DNA of 9,166 bases. Source: RGIG6904 sp024680835. GTDB lineage: Bacteria > Bacillota > Clostridia > Lachnospirales > Lachnospiraceae. Each line of letters starts with the position of its first letter. The stretch's first letter is position 1. Shown in pieces: positions 1 through 6,601 of this stretch. The DNA lies in contig JAILBP010000282.1 in assembly GCA_024680835.1 (NCBI GenBank), forward strand, positions 1 to 9,166. Reading direction: 5' to 3'. The notes beneath the pieces were generated by a model that was not told the origin of the DNA, did no database searches, and saw nothing but the letters and a program-made list of their open reading frames with translations. The translations under genes and the position numbers were made by a program.

Positions 1-1284
1 TATCTTGCCATTGGAGCTATAGTGTTCCTTGTATTCTGCTGCTGCATGGCGGTCATATTTGTGGTATTCAGATATGACAAGATACATGATCTTTTCAAAA
101 AGGTAAGCAATATATTGAGCCCGGTATTCATCGGACTTATCGTAGGATATCTCTTAAATCCGCTGATGGAGAAATTGGAGAGGCTGCTGCTCACCGTATT
201 CTTAAAAAATTCAAAGGATGAGGCAAAGACGAGGAAGACAATTCGCACATTCTCAGCGATAGCGACGGTGTTCTTTTTCCTGATCATAATCGGGTTTATC
301 ATAGCGCTGCTGATACCGGCCCTCATCTCCAGCGTTACGGCATTTTTGGACAGCGTGTCCGGATACGTCAAAAAATATGATGAGATCGTTGCAAGCCTCA
401 ATCTCAGTGATGGAGCCAGAAAACAACTGGCAAGCCTTGAACAGACCATTTACAATATCACGGACGACATATCTGCATGGCTGATGGAGAACTTCATGCC
501 GAAGGCACAAACCTATCTTGCAACGGTGGGATCCGGACTTATGTCAGTGCTGGTAGCGTTGAAGAACGTGGTGGTAGGTCTTATAGTGGCTATCTATGTC
601 CTGTGTGAAAAGGATCATTTCGAGGGACAGGGAAAGCGCGTGGTATATGCGTTTTTACCTGTAAATCAGGCCAATAAGGTTGTGGCATTCGTACATAAGT
701 GCAACAGTATTTTCGGCGGATTTATAGTGGGAAAGGTGCTGGACTCTGCCATCATCGGTCTCATAACATTTATCTTCTGCACATGTGTGGGTATGCCGTA
801 TACTCTGCTGATCAGCGTTGTGATCGGCGTCACCAACATAGTGCCTTTCTTCGGACCATTCATCGGAGGTGTGCCTTCATTCATACTGGTTCTTTTGGCA
901 AGTCCGTGGCACGGCATCGTGTTTGGGATTTTCATACTGGTGCTGCAGCAGGTGGATGGCAACATCATCGGACCGAAGATCCTGGGAGATTCCACGGGTC
1001 TCAGCTCTTTCTGGGTTATCGTGGCGATCCTCCTGGGTGGCGGACTCTGGGGCTTCATGGGCATGATATTCGGTGTGCCATTGTTTGCCGTGCTCTATTA
1101 TCTCGCAACTCTGCTTGTAAAACATATGACCGAGAAGCGGGGAATGCCGGAACAGTCCGGAGAATACACATTTGTGAAGAAGGTTGACGAGAAGACCGGA
1201 GAGCTGATCAATGACAGTGAACGCATTGAGAGGACAAAAGGATATGATTCCCTCAAGTTCGGGAAAGCTGTAAAAAGAAAGTGA
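1..1284 (+). CDS. AI-2E (PerM/YdiK/TqsA-type) family membrane transporter, 5' end outside the window
   Basis: Polytopic inner-membrane protein of the AI-2E transporter family. Known members export autoinducer-2 or act as cation/proton antiporters; the substrate here cannot be told from sequence. The frame is open from base 1, and the codons before the first possible start (GTG at 22) already encode a membrane helix, so the gene begins upstream and only 427 codons are visible. Counting from base 1, hydrophobic segments fall near residues 4-23, 36-57, 84-112, 175-203, 235-262, 265-290, 305-320 and 335-372. Between the third and fourth lies a soluble loop of about 60 residues, as is typical of the family. 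The family signature is in the second half: TNIVPFFGPFIGG, then DGNIIGPKILGDSTGLSSFW, then a Gly-rich helix ending in GVPLFAV. The C-terminal tail of about 50 residues is charged and presumably cytoplasmic. There is no convincing terminator after the TGA. Family call is firm; function is open. Confidence 0.93.
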   Translation, partial: YLAIGAIVFLVFCCCMAVIFVVFRYDKIHDLFKKVSNILSPVFIGLIVGYLLNPLMEKLERLLLTVFLKNSKDEAKTRKTIRTFSAIATVFFFLIIIGFIIALLIPALISSVTAFLDSVSGYVKKYDEIVASLNLSDGARKQLASLEQTIYNITDDISAWLMENFMPKAQTYLATVGSGLMSVLVALKNVVVGLIVAIYVLCEKDHFEGQGKRVVYAFLPVNQANKVVAFVHKCNSIFGGFIVGKVLDSAIIGLITFIFCTCVGMPYTLLISVVIGVTNIVPFFGPFIGGVPSFILVLLASPWHGIVFGIFILVLQQVDGNIIGPKILGDSTGLSSFWVIVAILLGGGLWGFMGMIFGVPLFAVLYYLATLLVKHMTEKRGMPEQSGEYTFVKKVDEKTGELINDSERIERTKGYDSLKFGKAVKRK

Positions 1285-1326
1285 CGGATTGCTGTTTTCG
1301 GCTGCTTTACTGTAACGGTAATTATT

Positions 1327-1355
1327 TTGACATACAGAGCGTTTTGTGGTAGTAT
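1327..1355 (+). promoter_or_regulatory. Housekeeping (sigma-A type) promoter for the TPR/ATPase gene
   Basis: A perfect -35 hexamer TTGACA (1327-1332) is followed by a 17-nt spacer and a -10 TAGTAT (1350-1355, 4 of 6 matches). TG at 1347-1348 sits one base before the -10, giving an extended -10. Transcription would start near 1362, leaving a leader of about 55 nt before the TTG start at 1418. It is the best housekeeping promoter seen between genes in the window and probably drives the TPR/ATPase gene and glgB together. Confidence 0.72.
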
Positions 1356-1403
1356 TTTTTGAATAATAGCTTGGATAGTAGCTATATTTGAACACTTTGT
1401 ATC

Positions 1404-1410
1404 GAGAGGA
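1404..1410 (+). promoter_or_regulatory. Ribosome binding site that fixes a TTG start at 1418
   Basis: The sequence GAGAGGA ends 7 nt before a TTG codon at 1418, the usual spacing for a Gram-positive Shine-Dalgarno. The more upstream in-frame TTG at 1388 has no purine-rich stretch before it and would lie only about 26 nt from the predicted transcript start. The only nearby ATG (1428) is out of frame. TTG at 1418 is therefore the preferred start, giving a protein that begins MDRYEYKIKFDEI. Confidence 0.75.
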
Positions 1411-1417
1411 CACTGTT

Positions 1418-4291
1418 TTGGACAGATATGAATATAAGATCAAGTTTGACGAGATAAAGGGGCTTGCGGAGAACAAAAAATGGGATGCTGCAGTCACCAT
1501 CGCAGACACGATCAACTGGAAAAAAGTCGGCAACATGTCAGCTCTTGTGCTGGCAGCCGAGGTATATGAGAACGCAGACAGGTTTGACGACAGCATAGAG
1601 CTGTTGCTGATGGCCTACGACAAATCACCCATAGGCAAGAAGATCCTGTACAAGTTGGCAGAGATCGCCGTAAAGACAGGCAATCTTCCGTTGGCAGAGG
1701 AGTATTACAGGGAATACGTGGACGTTGCTCCCCATGATACGGGAAAATTCGTGCTGGCTCTTGAGATTTCAAAGGCTAAGGGAGAACCCGTAACATCCCA
1801 GATACACATTCTGGAAGAGCTTAAGGACCAGCAGTTCACAGAGGAGTGGGCTTACGAGCTGGCGTATCTGTATCATAAGGCGGGGGACGGTGACAAGTGC
1901 GTCCGCGCCTGTGATGAGATCGTGCTCTGGTTCGGCGATGGCGAATATGTTGAGAAGGCTTTGGAGCTCAAGATGTTATATGAGCCCCTCAACGAAGCAC
2001 AGCAGAGCAAATACAAGGACATAAAAGAGAAAAAGGACGGCATCAAGGAAGTAATACCCGAGGTGCCCATCAACCTGTCTGGATATGACACCGTAAATCT
2101 CCAGGAGGAGCTGGTGCGTGGCATGCGACAGATCATCAATGCCAAGGATAAGGGGCAGATTACTTCCTCTATGGAGTCCATCCAAAAGGCATTGGAAGAG
2201 ATCCCATATCTTGCAAAAGCCTTGGAAGAGACAGAGGTTGAAGAGAAAAAGGATGTTTATATAGAGAGTGAGGAAGAGATAGATGCCCGCATCATGGTGA
2301 ATTTCCATGAGATCCTCAAGGAGGAGGATGACGGACAGATGTCTTTAGACATTCCGGACCGTGAGATGGTGGACAATCAGATCACAGGTCAGCTCACCAT
2401 ACAGGACGCTCTGGCAGAGTGGGAGAAAAATCAGCGCGCTGCCGAGCAGGCTATGAAGATCGCCGAGGAGGAAAAACTCGAGGCTGCAAAGCAGAGAGCC
2501 ATCCAGCAGACCGGAGTTTTGGTAGACAAGCTGTCAGCGGTTTTGCCTGAATCCATCGATGTTGATAGCATTATAAACAGGGTTCAGGAATCTGTTGAGG
2601 AAGACGAGAAAGAGGCTGCCGAAAAAACTGCGACTGAGCAGGCTGAGATGGCTCAGAGCGCTGTTACACCGGCTGATATATCGGGCGATAAGGATGAGAA
2701 GTCTGTATCCGGCAAAACGGACGCGGAAGAGATAAGGAGCTATGAACCGGAAGACCGGCAGCATGCTGTTCCGGAGGCACATGACACCGAGCTGTTTGCG
2801 GAGCCGGATGCCGGAAGTGAGCAGGATCAGACTGATACGGTTACGACGGAAGCCGTGATAGATACCACAGAGGAATCCGAACTTGTGGCAGACGCGGCAG
2901 CTCAGTCCGGTATGCCTGAGAGCACTCAGACTGTCGGTGCGAATGATGTTTTGCAGGATCCGGATCTTCAGGAGATACGACAGACAGAGCCGGTACAGTC
3001 CGATACGGTGATGGCAGATAATATACAGGAAGATATACCGGATATCGGTGCTTCCGTTGATGCTGAGGGCGTTGAAACGGATGCGGAGAGGCATCAGGCT
3101 CCCTGGGACAGATTCAAGAGTGAGATGGGCCAGTCCGGCGAGATCGAACAGGCCATGGAGGGCTTCGAGGAAGAGGTAGAGGAGCATGATCCCGCAGACA
3201 GACAGGAGCATGTGGTATCTGCCAGGATCATTCCCGAGGACGACTCGGACATGAAGATCGCGGGAGCAGAGAAGGCAGCAGAGTCCGTACAGACCAAACC
3301 TGAGGATACAAGGGAGATCCCGGATATAGAGAGAGCGCTTAAGAGCGGCAAGGGAGTCGGTCAGGAGACCACACCGCTGCCTGAGCTGGATCTTGATCCG
3401 GAGCTTTTCGCCCAGGCGAAAGCAGCCGACACTGAGAAGATGGAGCAGACCACCAGCTCACGTCGCAAGAAGAAGGGTATTACCGTGGCTCAGACTACGG
3501 CTTCACTTATGTCAGGCGGTATAACGGAGCTGGATGACGAATTAAAAGATATATTCACATATTTCCTGGATGTTGAGGGCATTGAGCAGCAGATCATCAG
3601 TGTTCTGAACGGCACGGGTAAAGCACTTATGTACAGGGAAAACTGCGGCAGCGGTAATATAGCCATTGCAGGCATCAGCGGAAGCGGTAAGACAACCCTG
3701 GGTACGGATCTTGCGAGAGCCTTGTCCGCGGTAGTTGGCAGACCGAACAAGCACATAGGAAAGGTGGCTGCCGAGAACTTAAACGGCAAAGACATCGGAA
3801 AGATCATGACTGCTGTGGCAGGCGGATGTCTCATAATAGAAAAAGCCGATAAGATGAACAGAAAGACCAGCCTTAAGCTGTCCAAGCTGATCCCGCAGGA
3901 TAAGAGCGGAACTCTCTATATTCTGGAGGGAACGGCTCAGGGGCTGAAGCGCATATTCACAGAAAATGTGCTGCTGGCAGGTATGTTCTCGGAGAAGATC
4001 ATAATACCGAACTTCTCTGTAGACGAGCTCATATCATTTGCAAAGTCATACTCCATGGAGAGGGGTTACAGGATGGATGACATTGCGGTATTGGCTCTGT
4101 ACAACAGGATCGGCGCAGCGGAGAGATTTGGAAAGGCTACCTGTCTCTTGCAGGTAAAAGACATAATGGATGAGGCGATATCCAGAGTTGAGAGGGGCGG
4201 TTTAAAGAAACTCGCAGGTATCGTGACAGGAAAACGCTACGACAGCGAGAATTACATCATCATCAAGGAAAAAGATATTGAGGCCAGATGA
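1418..4291 (+). CDS. TPR-repeat protein with acidic linker and degenerate C-terminal AAA-like P-loop domain
   Basis: 957 residues from the TTG start. Residues 1 to about 215 are helical TPR-like repeats, including the stretches NKKWDAAVTIADTINW, YENADRFDDSIELLLMAYDKSP, KTGNLPLAEEYYREYVDVAP and YHKAGDGDKCVRACDEI, suggesting a protein-protein interaction platform. A short motif (MSLDIPDRE at 308, GQLTIQDALAEWEK at 324) leads into a probable coiled coil near 330-372. Residues about 390-680 are Glu/Asp/Gln/Ala/Thr-rich and probably disordered, ending at a basic cluster RRKKK (682-686). The C-terminal part (about 700-957) resembles CbbX/SpoVK-type AAA domains. Walker A is intact (GISGSGKTT, K758). 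The Walker B position reads CLIIEKAD (E808, K809) instead of the usual DE pair, and the arginine-finger position reads LAGMF. No signal peptide or membrane helix is seen, so it is cytoplasmic. I know similar uncharacterised TPR proteins from Lachnospiraceae; the biochemical role is unknown. It is followed 61 bp later by glgB without a terminator. Confidence 0.9.
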   Translation: MDRYEYKIKFDEIKGLAENKKWDAAVTIADTINWKKVGNMSALVLAAEVYENADRFDDSIELLLMAYDKSPIGKKILYKLAEIAVKTGNLPLAEEYYREYVDVAPHDTGKFVLALEISKAKGEPVTSQIHILEELKDQQFTEEWAYELAYLYHKAGDGDKCVRACDEIVLWFGDGEYVEKALELKMLYEPLNEAQQSKYKDIKEKKDGIKEVIPEVPINLSGYDTVNLQEELVRGMRQIINAKDKGQITSSMESIQKALEEIPYLAKALEETEVEEKKDVYIESEEEIDARIMVNFHEILKEEDDGQMSLDIPDREMVDNQITGQLTIQDALAEWEKNQRAAEQAMKIAEEEKLEAAKQRAIQQTGVLVDKLSAVLPESIDVDSIINRVQESVEEDEKEAAEKTATEQAEMAQSAVTPADISGDKDEKSVSGKTDAEEIRSYEPEDRQHAVPEAHDTELFAEPDAGSEQDQTDTVTTEAVIDTTEESELVADAAAQSGMPESTQTVGANDVLQDPDLQEIRQTEPVQSDTVMADNIQEDIPDIGASVDAEGVETDAERHQAPWDRFKSEMGQSGEIEQAMEGFEEEVEEHDPADRQEHVVSARIIPEDDSDMKIAGAEKAAESVQTKPEDTREIPDIERALKSGKGVGQETTPLPELDLDPELFAQAKAADTEKMEQTTSSRRKKKGITVAQTTASLMSGGITELDDELKDIFTYFLDVEGIEQQIISVLNGTGKALMYRENCGSGNIAIAGISGSGKTTLGTDLARALSAVVGRPNKHIGKVAAENLNGKDIGKIMTAVAGGCLIIEKADKMNRKTSLKLSKLIPQDKSGTLYILEGTAQGLKRIFTENVLLAGMFSEKIIIPNFSVDELISFAKSYSMERGYRMDDIAVLALYNRIGAAERFGKATCLLQVKDIMDEAISRVERGGLKKLAGIVTGKRYDSENYIIIKEKDIEAR

Positions 4292-4335
4292 TTTTTGATT
4301 GACCGAATGGCTTAAAGATTTCAGATGATAAACAC

Positions 4336-4345
4336 AGGAGAGGTG
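4336..4345 (+). promoter_or_regulatory. glgB: Ribosome binding site of glgB
   Basis: The purine-rich AGGAGAGGTG contains two overlapping Shine-Dalgarno cores, AGGAG and GAGGTG. The second ends 7 nt before the ATG at 4353. This supports that ATG and hence the Lys-rich N-terminus, rather than a later internal start. No convincing separate promoter lies in the 61-bp gap. Confidence 0.7.
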
Positions 4346-4352
4346 ACGGGGT

Positions 4353-6323
4353 ATGGAAAAAAAGGCGGATTCTAAGGGTAAGAAGAGCACAGGCAGGGAC
4401 AATACTGAAGTGCTGGAAGGGACAAGATTTACAGATTATGATGCCTATCTGTTCGGCAGCGGAACCCACTATGATATATATGATAAGATGGGCTCGCATA
4501 TCGCAAAGCGAAAAGGCAGAAAGGGCGTAGTGTTTGATGTCTGGGCACCGCATGCCGCAAAGGTTTATGTGGTGGGAGATTTCAATAACTGGATGAAGAC
4601 AGATGAGCTTGAGCGGGTATCCCCTATGGATATAGGTGTTTTCGAGGGGTTTGTGCCGGGAGCTCAGAAAGGTCAGCTCTACAAATACCTTATAGTGACC
4701 GCTGACGGCAGAGAGCTTTACAAAGCGGATCCATATGCCAATGAGGCTGAGGTAAGACCGGGCACAGCCAGCCGCATCACGGATATTTCCAATTTCAAAT
4801 GGACAGACGAAGAGTGGATGAAGGAGCGGGCATCAGGCGATATGTACAAAAAACCCATGGCAATCTATGAGTGTCATCCGGGTTCTTTCATGAGACATCC
4901 GGGACGCGAGGACGAAGGCTTTTATACATACAAAGAGTTCGCTGTTGCGGTCACAAAGTATGTGAAAAAGATGGGCTACACTCATGTGGAGCTAATGGGA
5001 ATTTGCGAGTATCCATATGACGGTTCCTGGGGATATCAGGTGACGGGCTACTATGCGCCTACAAGCCGTTACGGCGGACCTGCAGACTTTGCATATCTGG
5101 TGGATCATCTCCACAAGAACGGTATCGGTGTCATACTGGACTGGGTTCCGGCTCACTTCCCGAGGGATGCACACGGACTGGCTGATTTTGACGGACAGGC
5201 GTTGTATGAGTATGCGGATCCCAAGAAGGGGGAGCATCCGGACTGGGGTACCAAGATATTCGATTACGGTAAGAGCGAGGTCAAGAATTTCCTCATCGGT
5301 TCGGCTACCATGTGGGTAGAGAAATATCATATTGACGGTCTCAGAGTCGATGCTGTGGCGTCAATGCTGTATCTGGATTACGGAAAGCAGAGCGGGCAGT
5401 GGGTTGCCAATAAATACGGCAGCAATGAGAATCTTGAAGCCATTGAGTTCTTCAAGCATATCAATACCAACATTACCGGTAAATACCCGGGTGTCATGAT
5501 GATAGCCGAGGAGTCCACCGCATGGCCGAAGATCACCGGCAAGGTGGAAGATGACGGACTTAATTTCAGCTTTAAGTGGAACATGGGCTGGATGCATGAT
5601 TTTATAGACTATATCAGCCTGGATCCCTTCTTCAGAAAGAATAATCACAATAAGCTCACCTTCGCCATGAGCTACAATGAGGCGGAGAAATATATACTGG
5701 TGCTCTCTCATGATGAGGTAGTGCATCTGAAATGCTCTATGTTAGGCAAGATGCCCGGAGATACCGACGAGATAAAGCTGGCCAATTTACGTATGGCTTA
5801 TACCTTCTTTATGACTCATCCCGGCAAGAAGCTTCTGTTCATGGGACAGGATTTCGCCCAGGGCAGGGAGTGGTCAGAGGAGAGAGAGCTCGACTGGTGG
5901 CTTTTGGGCAAAGAGATACATGTGCAGCTCAACGACTATTTCAGGGAACTGTTAAAACTCTACAGAAAATATCCCGCTCTTTACGAACTGGATCACGAGT
6001 GGAACGGCTTCGAGTGGATCAATGCGGATGACAATACACGCTCGATCTTCAGCTTTATCCGTAAATCCTCCGACGGCAAGAAATGTCTGGTATGTACCAT
6101 GAACATGACCCCCGTGGACAGGGATGATTATACGGTGGGCGTACCGGTAGCAGGCAGTTACAAGCTGGTGCTTAATTCCGACGAGACAAGGTTTGGCGGA
6201 ACCGGTTGTTTCGATGCCAAAAAGACCTACAAGGCGATAAAGGGCGAGTGCGACAGCATGCCGTACCACATAGCATTTCCTCTCAAGGGATTTTCGGCAG
6301 CCATATTTGAGTTCAGCTATTGA
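4353..6323 (+). CDS. glgB: 1,4-alpha-glucan (glycogen) branching enzyme, GH13/CBM48
   Basis: Cytoplasmic enzyme that cleaves alpha-1,4 glucan chains and re-attaches them through alpha-1,6 bonds, creating branches in glycogen. It has 656 residues. The first 20 or so are basic and probably flexible. A linker with LFGSGTHYDIYDKMG precedes a CBM48 domain (about 55-135) carrying VWAPHAAKVYVVGDFNNW (W80). The GH13 barrel shows SWGYQVTGYYAPTSRYG, region I VILDWVPAHF (D263), region II GLRVDAVASM (nucleophile D333), region III MIAEEST (acid/base E386) and region IV LSHDEVVH (D454). The spacings D263-D333-E386-D454 (70, 53, 68) equal those I recall for E. coli GlgB (D335, D405, E458, D526). The protein is about 70 residues shorter at the N-terminus, so it lacks most of the E. 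coli N1 domain, as many Gram-positive GlgB do. The all-beta C-terminal domain ends at LKGFSAAIFEFSY. No other glycogen gene is in view. Region IV continues HLKCS where E. coli has HGKKS. It lies downstream of the TPR/ATPase gene and ends at a strong terminator. Confidence 0.97.
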   Translation: MEKKADSKGKKSTGRDNTEVLEGTRFTDYDAYLFGSGTHYDIYDKMGSHIAKRKGRKGVVFDVWAPHAAKVYVVGDFNNWMKTDELERVSPMDIGVFEGFVPGAQKGQLYKYLIVTADGRELYKADPYANEAEVRPGTASRITDISNFKWTDEEWMKERASGDMYKKPMAIYECHPGSFMRHPGREDEGFYTYKEFAVAVTKYVKKMGYTHVELMGICEYPYDGSWGYQVTGYYAPTSRYGGPADFAYLVDHLHKNGIGVILDWVPAHFPRDAHGLADFDGQALYEYADPKKGEHPDWGTKIFDYGKSEVKNFLIGSATMWVEKYHIDGLRVDAVASMLYLDYGKQSGQWVANKYGSNENLEAIEFFKHINTNITGKYPGVMMIAEESTAWPKITGKVEDDGLNFSFKWNMGWMHDFIDYISLDPFFRKNNHNKLTFAMSYNEAEKYILVLSHDEVVHLKCSMLGKMPGDTDEIKLANLRMAYTFFMTHPGKKLLFMGQDFAQGREWSEERELDWWLLGKEIHVQLNDYFRELLKLYRKYPALYELDHEWNGFEWINADDNTRSIFSFIRKSSDGKKCLVCTMNMTPVDRDDYTVGVPVAGSYKLVLNSDETRFGGTGCFDAKKTYKAIKGECDSMPYHIAFPLKGFSAAIFEFSY

Positions 6324-6427
6324 TACAGCAGATTAACAGATAATAAAATGCTGAAGGTTGCTTTCGCAGAAGAGAAAACTAAAGTGAAGGTTTCAATGGC
6401 AAGGTAAAACAAATGACAGTTCATTCA

Positions 6428-6460
6428 CCCCGGCAGGTTTCTGCCGGGGTTTTGTGTTTA
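6428..6460 (+). terminator. Rho-independent terminator of the glgB transcript
   Basis: A perfect inverted repeat CCCCGGCAG (6429-6437) / CTGCCGGGG (6442-6450) encloses a GTTT loop, and an A-T pair (6428/6451) extends it to 10 bp. The T-rich tract TTTTGTGTTT follows at 6451-6460. The stem lies about 105 bp after the glgB stop and before the next gene's promoter, so it insulates the two units. Confidence 0.92.
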
Positions 6461-6484
6461 AATTTTTTATGAAATGTCCGATAT
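6460..6484 (+). promoter_or_regulatory. Sigma-28/sigma-D (flagellar) type promoter
   Basis: TAAA (6460-6463) is followed by 14 nt and CCGATAT (6478-6484), an exact match to the -10 core of sigma-D/FliA promoters (TAAA, about 15-16 nt, CCGATAT or CCGATAA). Spacing is one to two bases short of the most common value, which is the main doubt. No good housekeeping promoter was found in the same interval. Transcription would start near 6490, giving a leader of about 110 nt. The -35 element overlaps the end of the terminator's T tract. Confidence 0.6.
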
Positions 6485-6498
6485 AAATGATGTGGATT

Positions 6499-6529
6499 AA
6501 CTGTAAGAACCTGGAGGGTTCTGACAGTT
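6499..6529 (+). promoter_or_regulatory. Leader hairpin with GGA in the loop
   Basis: AACTGT (6499-6504) pairs with ACAGTT (6524-6529) and AGAACC (6506-6511) pairs with GGTTCT (6517-6522). A single A/G mismatch separates these two 6-bp helices. The five-base loop is TGGAG. The hairpin starts about 10 nt after the predicted start of transcription and has no T tract, so it is not a terminator. GGA presented in a loop is the core of CsrA/RsmA binding sites; that reading is an inference. Confidence 0.65.
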
Positions 6530-6530
6530 A

Positions 6531-6595
6531 CGATGTGGAACGGTTCGGGTTTGTTTAGGGATCGTTATGAATGCGATATGCGATACATCGGGAGG
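6531..6595 (+). promoter_or_regulatory. Ribosome binding site flanked by a possible long-range leader stem
   Basis: The Shine-Dalgarno GGGAGG (6590-6595) lies 6 nt before the ATG at 6602 and fixes the start of the last gene. CGATGT (6531-6536) is complementary to ACATCG (6585-6590), whose last base is the first G of the Shine-Dalgarno, so a stem could form against the ribosome site. The segment ATACATCGGGAGG also resembles a CsrA site overlapping a ribosome site. The stem is only 6 bp with a large loop, so the Shine-Dalgarno is solid but the structure is tentative. Confidence 0.55.
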
Positions 6596-6601
6596 TTTTT
6601 T

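Noticed and set aside
1305..1328. Possible terminator after the AI-2E gene (TTAC ... GTAA followed by T-rich sequence)
   Set aside because: The stem is only about 4 bp with A/T pairs and the T tract is broken; too weak to call.
1388..1417. Upstream TTG (1388) as the start of the TPR/ATPase gene
   Set aside because: There is no ribosome binding site before it; the site at 1404-1410 serves TTG 1418.
877..1596. 239-codon minus-strand frame crossing the 1285-1417 gap
   Set aside because: It is antisense to the AI-2E gene, the promoter region and the TPR gene; the product is Ser/Tyr-rich without family features, and accepting it would conflict with two well-supported genes.
2534..3211. 225-codon open frame on the minus strand
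   Set aside because: It is entirely antisense to the acidic linker of the TPR/ATPase gene. Its reading is a by-product of that gene's codon pattern, and it shows no recognisable domain.
4299..4329. TTGACC followed by GATGAT as a promoter for glgB
   Set aside because: The spacer is 19 nt, the -10 match is poor, and the element lies within the short gap of a likely operon.
6348..6407. A 19-codon frame (MLKVAFAEEKTKVKVSMAR) between glgB and the terminator
   Set aside because: There is no Shine-Dalgarno before the ATG, it is too short to judge coding, and it lies in the glgB 3' untranslated region. Kept only as a note.
6551..6579. TTGTTT with a 17-nt spacer and CGATAT as an alternative promoter for the last gene
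   Set aside because: Both hexamers are poor housekeeping matches, and the second CGATAT lacks a TAAA at the right distance; the element at 6460-6484 is better.
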